A stretch of DNA of 64,000 nt from SAR324 cluster bacterium (GTDB lineage: Bacteria > SAR324 > NAC60-12), in assembly GCA_028281495.1 (NCBI GenBank), contig JANQJU010000026.1:1-64000 (forward strand), read 5' to 3'. A program made the translations under genes and the position numbers. The notes below the pieces were generated by a model. It saw only the letters and a list, made by a program, of their open reading frames with translations. It searched no databases and was not told where the DNA came from. Below are positions 26,310-35,631 of this stretch, in pieces; position 1 is the stretch's first letter, and each line of letters starts with the position of its first letter.

Positions 26310-29300
26310 TCATTTGGTGGCAATATTCTGCATACAGGTCGTTGGCTTCTCGAAGCAATTGTGGCTTTTGAGGGGGATCGGCTTGGAGAAATTTTTCGTC
26401 AATGGTTTCCAGACGAGCACAAGCCGTCTCGGTGAAACGAAGCTGCGGTAGTTGATAGTTCAGGAGGGTTTCCAGATGGGTTTGAAGATCGGGTAGCAAA
26501 ACGGTCCCCAGGTCAACTTGTTTCAAGGTCATATACAGACCAGAGCGATGGATTTTTTCCGAAACCGGCGTGAGCCAATGGCCCAACGTGGGCCACTCGC
26601 AATCCGGTTGTTGCTGGCAGAAAGCCCGTAAAAAGGCTTCCGTATCATGAGGACCAAATTGGGACGATTCCTGTTCATGAAATGCATACAGGGCGCTGGT
26701 GAGCGTTGCCGCTTGCGAAACCGTCCATCCCAAGGGCAAGCGGCATAAAAACAGAAACACGGTGTGAAACGGGAACGGGTGCGCCGGACGAATTTCCAAC
26801 CAAGTTTTCAAAGCCTCAGAGGCCGATGCTTCATGATTTTGGGTGTAAAACGTATTCAAGGACAGACGCTTGGGATCAATGAGTGCTTCCGCCCACTTCT
26901 GAAAGGACTCTGGAACCACCACACTCCACGGTTGATAGATCCGCTTCGGTGCTTCGATCAACCGAAATGAAGAAGACGAAAAATCCGGACTCAGGGTGAT
27001 TGCTTCTTCATCCGGATCAAACATCCGGTTGCCTTTGACAAATCGAGCTTGTTCCACGTATCCGGTCAAATCGGAGTCAATCTTGATCGCGCCTCGCTCA
27101 AACGACATTCTCAACAAATCCGATGTTTGGAGAGGCAATCCCCCCAGCTTGAACGGGATGCCTTGGCGATAGGTGCATTCCAACGTTTCCAACAACGCTT
27201 TGAGCAATCGCTGATTGTAAACCGACTTTTCCTCTTCCAAAATGGGAACTCCCAGGGGAATGACTTTCCCTTCCACTTCACGAGAATTGAGATCGGTCAC
27301 GAAAAACCGCAGACCGTCGCCATCGCCTCCACTGAGATTGGGTGTCACGAATTTTTCGCCTTCCCGACTGAAGGCTTGAAAACAATGGACATTCATCTCC
27401 TGAATGGCTTGTTCGTAGGACCGACGCTGGGCATCGTTTTGCAGATGTTGTTTGACGAGCGTGGATCGCCGTAAGTCCATTTCGATCAACATGCCATAAC
27501 CCTGTCCTCGGAATTCAGCCTCATAGATTTCCATCCACCACCGCATCCGCGACACGATTTCTTCATGCGATAGAATCGAATTCCCCGGTATCTGAAAAAA
27601 AGCATTTACTTTTTCCTTCAACATTTCCTGAACTTCTGGCTGCAATCCAGTGGCAATGCGAACCAATTCCTCATAGGCTGTATCTCGGCATACCTTTTCC
27701 GAATAATAAGTGACGTGGCGCACAAACTCGTCAAAAACATTGGCCAAATGCTCCACCATCAATTGGTTCAAACGCGCGGAATTTTCTTCAAAGATCATAT
27801 GCACAAAGCCGGGAGAACTGGGCAGTTTCAAGCGGAGCAAGACATGCATCTGATCGCCCACGGAAAACAGACGATGTGGTTCGCTCTCCTCCATTTGATG
27901 CAGTGCTTTCAAAACGTCCGCGGCAAGCTCTAAGCAGATCTCGCGTGCTGGGTCAAACAGGGGCATGAGACAATCGGGATCACCAGAATACCCGTCCACC
28001 GTTTGGATGGGGGGCAGAAAATCCATGGAGCGGTGGGAGTCCTGCTTCAGTCGCTCGCCCAACTGTTGGAACAGGTCGGGGAGGCTGATCCCACTGTGGT
28101 CATACAGCCATTGTCGGTAGTGCTCCAATTCATACTCACGCCGTTTGGCCAACGCGGCCAAAATCCGCTGGAAGGCTTCATTGATCGATTGGATCAGATG
28201 ATTCACATGAAAACAAAGATGAGGACTCGTGGGGGTGCTTAAAAAATTCAGATTGATGAAGGCCAACACATGGTCTTCTTGCACAAGCGGCATGGAAAGC
28301 GAGTAGCTCCCCTTGCGGGATTTGTGCTGAGCACGCAGCTCAAACAGCTCCACAAACTCTTGTTCCAACTGACTCAATCGACGAGCTGTGGCCGATTGCT
28401 CATCCAGGGGTAAAATGTGTTTGTATTGCAGGTTCCCCATTTCTTGCCCCATCGTGATCAGAGAAAAGCTGTCTCCATGCAAAATCTGCAAGGAGCACGA
28501 ATGACACCGAGTGGAACGTTGCTTACAAAGCTCGCGGAACAAGGTTTCGATTAAGCCTTGGAATGAATCGTTGTTTCGGATCTCGTTTTGCAAACGGAGG
28601 ATTTGATTTTGGCGTTGGTACGAGGACATCGTGAATCCCAAAATCAAAAAGGCGGTCACCAATAGCGAACATCCGGGCAGGAACAACGATTTGAAGAATT
28701 TGGATTTGTCAGCGATGTCGGAAACGGAAGCGAAATAGATACGATAGTGGTCGAGATCGTTATCCGGCATAACGATATAATACAAAGACTTCTCAAACCC
28801 ATGCCAGCGATAACGATTGAAACCCACATATTCGGGTGTTAAAGCAGTGAGCAAGTCATGATCGTCTAAAACTTCTTCGGGAACCAGGCTCCGATCTAAT
28901 AAAATTCCTTTTTGGATGCGGGTCAGTACATCGATTTGAATATCACTGATTGTGAACTTGAGAAGGGATAAAGATTCGGCATCGAGGGTGGCGTAATCGG
29001 GAAATTCTTCTTGCAGATAGTGATGCACTTTGTCGCTGAATTGTTGGGCATCCCCAGCGATGTCCACGCCTTTGGGGGGCCAAATATCCACATTGACCCG
29101 CTTCGCCTCCTGGAAGAAAGCCTCTTTTTGTACTCCTTCGGTCACCACATATTGTAGGAGGAACAGCCGGGCTTTCAGCTGCAAGGTCGGAGTTTGGAGT
29201 TCATAGCGCACCATTTGGGCGATCCAAAAGATTTCGATCACCAACAGCACGATTCCAATTCCCAGAAAAAACCAACGACGCTTGAACTGTTTGGAGTAGA

Positions 29301-29364
29301 GTTCGATGCTCTTGATTCCTCGATCCTGCTTCCCCTGTCGTGATGGGGAGGGCGTAACTAACAT
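26299..29364 (-). CDS. Large two-TM sensor-like protein with possible degenerate class III cyclase domain
   Basis: 1021 residues. A basic N-terminus precedes TM1 (about 31-51). A periplasmic sensor region of about 175 residues follows, then TM2 (about 226-247, FLPGCSLLVTAFLILGFTM) and a long cytoplasmic part. A GAF-like section may lie at about 265-400. Near 630 is GMLIEMDLRRSTL and near 680 GGDGDGLRFF, then an IKIDSDLTGYVEQARF block. Their order and spacing resemble the FADIxGFT, GDG and N-AAR blocks of class III nucleotide cyclases, with both metal-type Asp kept. This is a weak match seen by eye; it could be an inactive or unrelated domain. The last 300 residues are unrecognised. It is divergent from tilS across about 100 bases. 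Confidence 0.72.
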   Translation of the reverse strand: MLVTPSPSRQGKQDRGIKSIELYSKQFKRRWFFLGIGIVLLVIEIFWIAQMVRYELQTPTLQLKARLFLLQYVVTEGVQKEAFFQEAKRVNVDIWPPKGVDIAGDAQQFSDKVHHYLQEEFPDYATLDAESLSLLKFTISDIQIDVLTRIQKGILLDRSLVPEEVLDDHDLLTALTPEYVGFNRYRWHGFEKSLYYIVMPDNDLDHYRIYFASVSDIADKSKFFKSLFLPGCSLLVTAFLILGFTMSSYQRQNQILRLQNEIRNNDSFQGLIETLFRELCKQRSTRCHSCSLQILHGDSFSLITMGQEMGNLQYKHILPLDEQSATARRLSQLEQEFVELFELRAQHKSRKGSYSLSMPLVQEDHVLAFINLNFLSTPTSPHLCFHVNHLIQSINEAFQRILAALAKRREYELEHYRQWLYDHSGISLPDLFQQLGERLKQDSHRSMDFLPPIQTVDGYSGDPDCLMPLFDPAREICLELAADVLKALHQMEESEPHRLFSVGDQMHVLLRLKLPSSPGFVHMIFEENSARLNQLMVEHLANVFDEFVRHVTYYSEKVCRDTAYEELVRIATGLQPEVQEMLKEKVNAFFQIPGNSILSHEEIVSRMRWWMEIYEAEFRGQGYGMLIEMDLRRSTLVKQHLQNDAQRRSYEQAIQEMNVHCFQAFSREGEKFVTPNLSGGDGDGLRFFVTDLNSREVEGKVIPLGVPILEEEKSVYNQRLLKALLETLECTYRQGIPFKLGGLPLQTSDLLRMSFERGAIKIDSDLTGYVEQARFVKGNRMFDPDEEAITLSPDFSSSSFRLIEAPKRIYQPWSVVVPESFQKWAEALIDPKRLSLNTFYTQNHEASASEALKTWLEIRPAHPFPFHTVFLFLCRLPLGWTVSQAATLTSALYAFHEQESSQFGPHDTEAFLRAFCQQQPDCEWPTLGHWLTPVSEKIHRSGLYMTLKQVDLGTVLLPDLQTHLETLLNYQLPQLRFTETACARLETIDEKFLQADPPQKPQLLREANDLYAEYCHQMKWH

Positions 29365-29462
29365 AAAGGTTATCCAAAGGAAGTTGCGATAGTATTCAAT
29401 GGTAATTGAGATGTCTTTATTATCACAGGGTCGTAAATTTATACATTCTGTTTCAATCGACT

Positions 29463-30836
29463 ATGTCAAATTCTGCTCTTCTGCAAAAAATAGCCCATAG
29501 TCTGGAGTGTCATAACCTGATTCAACCGGACGACACCATTTGGGTGTGTGTGAGTGGAGGCAGCGATTCCGTGGCTTTATTGCTCTTATTGCTCGAATGG
29601 CAACCCCGCTGGAATTATCATTTGCAGGTGCTGCACTTCGATCACGGGGTGCGTGAAGAATCCGCTCAAGATCGCGTTTTTGTGGAGGCGCTCGCTCAAC
29701 AATATGGACTGCCTTGCCACACGGAAACTACCGCAGTTTTGGGGCAAGCGACTTCCGGTTTCCAGGAAAAGGCCAGAGCTTGGCGTCGATCGGTCATCAT
29801 GCGTCTATTGAGCGAGTCGGCCGCTCCCCTGGGAACCCAACGTGTTGCGACCGCACACCACCAAGACGATCAGATGGAAACCCTCCTCCTGAAGATTTTG
29901 CGAGGGTGTCATTTATCCCACCTCCAAGGGATGGCCTGGAAGCAAGATCCTTATATCCGTCCTCTGCTCAACTGCTCTAAAGAAGAATTGCAGACCTACT
30001 TGCACCACAAACAGCAACCTTGGGTGGAAGACGCTTCCAATCAGCTTCCCAAATACCTCCGCAATCGCATCCGTCATGAACTGATTCCCCTAATGGATGA
30101 ACTGGCACGAGGGGCGCTGTACACACGCCTGAACGAACTGACTGAGCAGAGCGGCCAACTGCGTCAATGGACTCAGCAAGCAGAATCGTCGTTTTGGGAC
30201 AACATGCAGCCAAATCAAGAGGTCTTAGAAATTTCGTTACTGCAAGCGTTGTCTCCTTGGGTGGGTGGCGCAATCTTGAACGACTGGTTAAATTTTCATC
30301 AGGTCCCCAACTTGAATTATGCACACATCCAAACCATCTTGCGACAGCTTCAGGGCGGTACACCCCAATGGAAACTTCACTTGCCCAACAAATTCATCAT
30401 CGAACGTCAAGGTGACCAACTGTTTCTCCAAGTTCCCCACTTGGAATGGAAACAAACCCAGCTTTATGGGGATCTTCATATCACCAATACCTTGGGTCCC
30501 CACTGGCAGATCCGTTGTCATCGAATACAATCCCAAGAACCACCCCCCGAAGATGGCATGATCCTCTATAACGTTCCCCTTCAGGCAACGCTCACCCTCC
30601 GTTTCCGTCAAGATGGAGACCGTTTCCACCCCCATTGGAAACCCCATTCGATCAAGCTCAAAGACTTCCTCCGCGACCAAGGATTCCCTCTGCACGAGCG
30701 AAATCAAGTCCCTTTGATTTGTGTAGAAGCGAGATTGCTGGCCATCTATCCTCAATTTCGGGCAGCTTCTGTGTACGCGGATCAGGGGTTAGTACCACCC
30801 CTCAGCTTATCGATAGAGGCCAAGAAACCGAGATAG
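29463..30836 (+). CDS. tilS: tRNA(Ile)-lysidine synthase
   Basis: 457 residues from ATG 29463; the frame opens further upstream at TTG 29406 but has no support there, and no clear ribosome site exists for either. TilS adenylates and then lysinylates C34 of the CAU anticodon tRNA-Ile, converting its identity from Met to Ile; it is essential and cytoplasmic. The PP-loop SGGSDS is at residues 31-36, followed by LQVLHFDHGVREES, ATAHHQDDQMETLLLKILRG and the RNRIRHELIP motif. A C-terminal TilS substrate-binding region is present (FRQDGDRFHPHW, LKDFLRDQGFPLHERNQVPL). It is probably first in an operon with the paired membrane-protein genes downstream. Confidence 0.93.
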   Translation: MSNSALLQKIAHSLECHNLIQPDDTIWVCVSGGSDSVALLLLLLEWQPRWNYHLQVLHFDHGVREESAQDRVFVEALAQQYGLPCHTETTAVLGQATSGFQEKARAWRRSVIMRLLSESAAPLGTQRVATAHHQDDQMETLLLKILRGCHLSHLQGMAWKQDPYIRPLLNCSKEELQTYLHHKQQPWVEDASNQLPKYLRNRIRHELIPLMDELARGALYTRLNELTEQSGQLRQWTQQAESSFWDNMQPNQEVLEISLLQALSPWVGGAILNDWLNFHQVPNLNYAHIQTILRQLQGGTPQWKLHLPNKFIIERQGDQLFLQVPHLEWKQTQLYGDLHITNTLGPHWQIRCHRIQSQEPPPEDGMILYNVPLQATLTLRFRQDGDRFHPHWKPHSIKLKDFLRDQGFPLHERNQVPLICVEARLLAIYPQFRAASVYADQGLVPPLSLSIEAKKPR

Positions 30837-30947
30837 AAGAATGAGATTCCCCTTGGACATGACTGAATGAACAGGTATGACTTTTTATATTCATCATGTC
30901 CTCTCAAGCATAATATCAATCGTTTCCGTTCCTCAAGACACGGCTCC

Positions 30948-33827
30948 ATGAGGCAGGTAGCATCCAGTACAGCCCAACCGCACATCCGTCTTTCCGACAT
31001 CCATAACGATCAGCTCCGAATATTGGAACGGTTCCTTCTGCTGTCGGAAGAACGACGTCTCCATTTGCAAACCCTGTTGCATGAATGGCATAAAGGCCCA
31101 CCCACCCAAGACCTTTCTGGGGTCGGTCAGGCAATTGTTCACGAGTTGCTCGCCCTCTCCCCTGATGAAAACAACTGGCTAGATCAATTGAGTGCCTTAT
31201 CCGCTTCGGACCAAGAGGCTTTGCTCGTGCAAATCCAGCAACACCCTACGGAAGTTTCGACTACTGCTGAAGTTTCGACTACTGCTGAAGTTTCGACTAC
31301 TGCTGAAGCTCCAGTTGTTGAGACTCAACCCGCTGTGAAAACGGGTCAGGTTCGCCTTTCTACCATCACGACCACCAACCTCCGCTTGTTGGAGCACATG
31401 TTGTTGCTTCCCGACACGCAACAACAGCAATGGCAAGTGCTGCTGGTCGGTTTGGGAAAAACCGCCACCCCCTATGAAACTTCACAGGCACGAGAAATTT
31501 TAGCCCTCTTATCTGGAATTGCAACGCTCCATTGGCAATGGCTTCAACAGATACAACAGCTCGCTCCTGCCTCCCAAGCACAGTTGGAAACGTGGCTCCA
31601 ACAAACACTCCAGTCGAGCCATACCGCAACCTCTTTCACAGACACGCCAGCAGCTCCTGCTCCAATCGCTCCTGCTCCAACTGCTTCTACCGAAGAGACC
31701 ATTGAGGAACCGGCCCAAGCTTCAATAGCACCTATCGAAGAAACCGTTGAGGAACCGGCCGAAGCTTCAACAGCTCCCATTGAGGAAAACATCGTCGTTG
31801 AGGAAAACATCGCCGAGGAAAGCGTTGTCGTTGAGGAAAACATCGACGTTGAAGAACCAGTTGAAACATCAGAACCCCCCGCCGAAGAAATTGTTGTCGA
31901 GAAGGAAATAACAACTAGCTCCCCTCCGCCTCCACCAAATCCCAATGCCTTATTGGCAGAAATGGGGATTGATGCAGGCCCCATTGCCACCCCACCTCCG
32001 GCACAGCCCGATCCCAATGCTTTGCTCGCAGAACTGGGGATTGATGCGGGTCCGGTGTCCACCACTGCGGCACAGCCGGATCCCAATGATCTGTTGGCCG
32101 AGCTGGGGATCGATGCGGGTCCGGGCAGTTCTTCCTCCGCCGCCCCAGATGCCAATGACTTGTTGGCTGAATTGGGGATCGATGCAGGAGCTGTCGCGAC
32201 CGAAGCGCCAGCCACCAACCCCACTCAATCTCGCTGGCGTCGCTGGTGGGATTCGTTCAAAAAAGCCCCCAAACAATGGAAAGAACAGGCCATTTATAAA
32301 TTCAAGACGATCAGTCCTTCCATGCGGAAGTATTCGTTTTGGGTGGTACCCATCATGATTTTTGTTGCGTTTGTAGTCCTGGACAGTTTGGTGAGCTTTT
32401 TCTTCTTATGGCCTGAGGGGGAAGTCACTTCAGGTTTCTGGGATATCAACCGAGAAGTGGGCATGCAAATGCTGGCCGGAATCAATCGTTCGATGAATCA
32501 AGTGTTGGCCGCTTGTATTATTTGCTTGGTCATTGCTTTGCCGCTGACGGCTACATTATACACGCCGCGTTTGATTTCGACCTTGATCCGCGATCCGATC
32601 ATCCCCACCACCTTGACCTTGTTGATTCTCAACAATGGCAACACGGTATGGGTTCTCAACTCCTTCAATTATTTTGAAGTTCCCATCTTTCAGGTTTACC
32701 TGTGTTTCTTTTTGTTTTTTGTGAGCATCATCATCATCGTGCCGTATTTCGTGAAGATTTTGGAATACCTGGATCCGTATTTCACTATTCGCCACCTAGA
32801 AAAAGAAATTCGAGACCGGCTGACCCAACTCAAAGGGGCTAAATCCTTCGATGGAAGCGCACGAGAACAAGTCGTGGACCGCATCAATATCATCAACAAC
32901 ATGGTCTTGAAGGCAGTCGAACGGTCCGACCGTGAATTGGCTTTAGAAGGTATTAAAGCGCAAAAACGTTTGTTAGACACCTATGCTCCGTTGAAACACC
33001 ATCTTCCGGAAAATTGGCAAGAAGTGGACTATTTCCAATTTGTGGGGATGTCGACGGTTGGATTGGAAGAAGTGAACAAACGGAAAGTGTGGCTGGAACT
33101 GTACATCATGCGATTCATGCTGGAGTTTTTCATCAAGTCGCTGAATCGCTTCCCGGAGATTTCCTCTGGGATTGGCGAATTGGTGTATCAAATAGGGATG
33201 AAATTCATGAATGCCAACGACCGATTTGTGTTGGATTTGTGCACTCGTTTTTTCAATACCTTTCTTGCCAATGCCATTTCCCGCCGAGATGGCACCACCG
33301 TACGCAATGTGTTGTACCAATACCGTTTGTTTGCAGAGATGACGCTCACCTTTGATTCGGAAACCATCTGTGCCGCTGCAGAAAACTTTCGCTATTACTC
33401 TCATCTTGCTGCCGAAAATCGAGTGGCTCAAATCCGAGATACGGCTTTATACGATTTGGTGCACCTGGCTTATATTGCCAAAACTTATGCCGCCGACGAA
33501 GAAGCGTACCAAGCGTTGTGTGATGCCATCTTGGCATTTGGAATGTTCACGTATCCTGAAGAAACCGCGAACATTGCCAAAGCCAAAATCATCTTTGCCG
33601 GAATGCTGATTGGGATCGGAGATGAGGAAATGCTGGAACGGCTGTGGTTGCAACTGCAAAGTCTTCCCGACCAAGATTTACGGCGCTATCACGGGGATCT
33701 TTTGATCTATAATGAAAAGATCCAACCCGAAATCACCGACCGCTTTGTGAGCTCTGCCTATCTCAAAGAAGACCAGATTCCTTGGGTGCGTGAGGTGTTC
33801 AAACGGTTTGGAGTGATTGGAGAATAA
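30948..33827 (+). CDS. Four-TM protein with a duplicated N-terminal domain and repeated LLAELGIDAG motifs
   Basis: 959 residues if ATG 30948 is used; ATG 30867 is a possible longer start, and neither has a good ribosome site. The N-terminal 210 residues are an internal duplication: RLSDIHNDQLRILERFLLL against RLSTITTTNLRLLEHMLLL. An acidic Glu/Val/Pro/Ala linker follows, then four copies of a short motif (LLAEMGIDAG, then LLAELGIDAG three times) 22-28 residues apart. The C-terminal half has four hydrophobic segments (KYSFWVVPIMIFVAFVVL first; ALPLTATLYTPRLI in the second) and a 400-residue helical cytoplasmic domain. That half is shared with the next gene and resembles DUF2254-type membrane proteins only loosely. 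Function unknown. Confidence 0.8.
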   Translation: MRQVASSTAQPHIRLSDIHNDQLRILERFLLLSEERRLHLQTLLHEWHKGPPTQDLSGVGQAIVHELLALSPDENNWLDQLSALSASDQEALLVQIQQHPTEVSTTAEVSTTAEVSTTAEAPVVETQPAVKTGQVRLSTITTTNLRLLEHMLLLPDTQQQQWQVLLVGLGKTATPYETSQAREILALLSGIATLHWQWLQQIQQLAPASQAQLETWLQQTLQSSHTATSFTDTPAAPAPIAPAPTASTEETIEEPAQASIAPIEETVEEPAEASTAPIEENIVVEENIAEESVVVEENIDVEEPVETSEPPAEEIVVEKEITTSSPPPPPNPNALLAEMGIDAGPIATPPPAQPDPNALLAELGIDAGPVSTTAAQPDPNDLLAELGIDAGPGSSSSAAPDANDLLAELGIDAGAVATEAPATNPTQSRWRRWWDSFKKAPKQWKEQAIYKFKTISPSMRKYSFWVVPIMIFVAFVVLDSLVSFFFLWPEGEVTSGFWDINREVGMQMLAGINRSMNQVLAACIICLVIALPLTATLYTPRLISTLIRDPIIPTTLTLLILNNGNTVWVLNSFNYFEVPIFQVYLCFFLFFVSIIIIVPYFVKILEYLDPYFTIRHLEKEIRDRLTQLKGAKSFDGSAREQVVDRINIINNMVLKAVERSDRELALEGIKAQKRLLDTYAPLKHHLPENWQEVDYFQFVGMSTVGLEEVNKRKVWLELYIMRFMLEFFIKSLNRFPEISSGIGELVYQIGMKFMNANDRFVLDLCTRFFNTFLANAISRRDGTTVRNVLYQYRLFAEMTLTFDSETICAAAENFRYYSHLAAENRVAQIRDTALYDLVHLAYIAKTYAADEEAYQALCDAILAFGMFTYPEETANIAKAKIIFAGMLIGIGDEEMLERLWLQLQSLPDQDLRRYHGDLLIYNEKIQPEITDRFVSSAYLKEDQIPWVREVFKRFGVIGE
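31251..31304 (+). repeat. Three perfect 18-bp tandem repeats inside the gene
   Basis: GAAGTTTCGACTACTGCT occurs three times head to tail (31251-31268, 31269-31286, 31287-31304) and encodes EVSTTA three times in the linker between the two N-terminal domain copies. Perfect identity suggests recent slippage and variable copy number. Confidence 0.85.
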
Positions 33828-33828
33828 A

Positions 33829-35391
33829 ATGAAGGCCAGCACACGCAACACAATCGAAAACTGGAAAGCTTGGCTCATGCTCCGCTCGGTGTCGTTTTAT
33901 ATTTGGGTGGGGTCGATTGGGTTATTTTTTTTAGTGTATTTGCTGGCTACCCTGATCGATTTTGCCATTCACGGAACCTGGGGATTTGGTTCGGGACACC
34001 TCGAACACGATGCGGCTTATCACACCGTACAAGCGCTCAGCCGTTCCTTAGGACAAGCCTTGGGCATTGCCTTGACCTGCCTCGCCATCGCGTTACCTGT
34101 GACCGCTAATTTGTACACACCCCGTTTGATCAAGTTGTTCATGACCGACCGTTTCAATTTGGTCATGCTGGGGTTGATCACCCTTGCCATGTCTCACAAT
34201 GTGTGGGGCTATTATGCCTTACGCCACACGGGTTCGATGGAATTCGAACTCTATGTCACGTTGGTGCTGTTTTTTCTCAGCTTCACCCTGATGATTTCCT
34301 ACTTCCGGCATATGGCCAAATATTTCACGCCATCCTTTCTCTTGGTGCGGATGGAGCAAGACATCATGAAAACCCTCCGCCGGATTCAAACGACCCGCGA
34401 ATACCGCAATGCCATGCGAATCCATATTCTGATCAACCTCGACAACATTGGAAACATGGTGCTCAAGTCGATCTATCGCTCAGACCGCGAAGTGGCCTTG
34501 GCAGGCATCCATGTGTTCCGTCGCTTGTTTGATGAATACACCGATTTGAAATCCGAGATGCCGGATGCCTGGATGGAACTGGATTATTCACGGTTTCCTG
34601 GAATGTCCACCGAGGGATTGACCGAAGTCAACAGCCGAAAAATATGGTTCGAATTGCTGATCTTGCGTTACATGGCCCGTGCTTTTTCCAGTTCGTTGAA
34701 TCTGATGCAGGATTTGGTCTCGGAGGTTGCCGCCCAAAACCAACATGTGGGCTTGATGGCATTACTCAAGGAAGATCAAGAAGTGGTGTCGCTGTGCATC
34801 CGGTCTTTCAATACCTATTTGACGCATGCCATTGAGCAACGGGACACGCTTTCGGTCCACAATGTGTTGTATCAATACATCAATTTTGCCGAGATGCTCA
34901 TTTCCTTCGACCCGGTGTTATTACGCAACGTCACTCGACATATTCGATTCCATACAGTCCGCAGTGCACGCCGGAAGATGGCCAATGTGGTCGATACCTC
35001 CATCTATGAATTGATCCAATTGGCGTATTCGGTGAAGGCAGCCCGACAAGACGACATTTACGACTATATTTGCGACACTATCATTTCCATCGACATTTCA
35101 TTCTCTCCACGAGAAGCAGAAGCCCTCATCCGAGCCAAACTGGTGTTTGCAGCCATGTTGGGAGAACTGGAAGATGCCATCCATCTCCACCTCATCCATC
35201 CCCAATTGGAAAGCATTCCTCGGGAACGCCTTGCCCATCTTTATGACGAACTCTTGATCAAAAACGAAAAAATTCAATCCGAAGTGACCGACCGATTCAT
35301 CAGCCTCTCGTATCTTCGTCCTGGTCAACATGCCGCTCTCAAATCCATCTTCCGAGACTTGGGTTATGAACGAGTGGAGGATGCTCAATGA
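33829..35391 (+). CDS. Four-TM membrane protein, paralogue of the preceding gene
   Basis: 520 residues from ATG 33829, 1 base after the upstream stop, with GGAG in the end of that gene, so translation is probably coupled. It lacks the long N-terminal part of its neighbour but matches its C-terminal half throughout: VSFYIWVGSIGLFFLVYLLA as TM1, ALPVTANLYTPRLIK, NLDNIGNMVLKSIYRSDREV (neighbour: NIINNMVLKAVERSDREL), FPGMSTEGLTEVNSRKIW, RSFNTYLTHAIEQRD and NEKIQSEVTDRFISLSYLR. The pair probably forms a hetero-oligomer in the inner membrane with a large cytoplasmic helical domain. No enzyme motif is visible. Confidence 0.85.
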   Translation: MKASTRNTIENWKAWLMLRSVSFYIWVGSIGLFFLVYLLATLIDFAIHGTWGFGSGHLEHDAAYHTVQALSRSLGQALGIALTCLAIALPVTANLYTPRLIKLFMTDRFNLVMLGLITLAMSHNVWGYYALRHTGSMEFELYVTLVLFFLSFTLMISYFRHMAKYFTPSFLLVRMEQDIMKTLRRIQTTREYRNAMRIHILINLDNIGNMVLKSIYRSDREVALAGIHVFRRLFDEYTDLKSEMPDAWMELDYSRFPGMSTEGLTEVNSRKIWFELLILRYMARAFSSSLNLMQDLVSEVAAQNQHVGLMALLKEDQEVVSLCIRSFNTYLTHAIEQRDTLSVHNVLYQYINFAEMLISFDPVLLRNVTRHIRFHTVRSARRKMANVVDTSIYELIQLAYSVKAARQDDIYDYICDTIISIDISFSPREAEALIRAKLVFAAMLGELEDAIHLHLIHPQLESIPRERLAHLYDELLIKNEKIQSEVTDRFISLSYLRPGQHAALKSIFRDLGYERVEDAQ

Positions 35392-35539
35392 ATATTTTCT
35401 TTAGTTGGAGACATTACTCAGAAATCCTATCGCTCGATCCATGGGACTTCTTTTGCGGCTCCCACCGCGTTACGCTGCCATTTTGCCTCTCGTCATGCAG
35501 TGGTCTCTTGTGATGCTCAACAGTTTAACGTGCATTGAT

Positions 35540-35580
35540 CTCTCAAATTTGGAATTGCTGTTTTTATTCAAATTTGAGAG
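35540..35580. terminator. Perfect 11-bp inverted repeat after the paired membrane genes
   Basis: CTCTCAAATTT (35540-35550) and AAATTTGAGAG (35570-35580) are exact complements around a 19-base T-rich loop, in the 240-bp gap before the YfhO-like gene. It may terminate the upstream transcript or be a protein-binding palindrome. No T-run follows directly. Confidence 0.45.
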
Positions 35581-35631
35581 CACTCTCGCGTATTTTCATT
35601 CCCTTCAATCCGTCCCTCCGATTTTCGTATT

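Noticed and set aside
25888..26451. 187-codon plus-strand frame
   Set aside because: It runs through the two hairpin repeats and the 21-bp repeats and overlaps the end of the well-supported minus-strand sensor gene; its composition is not protein-like.
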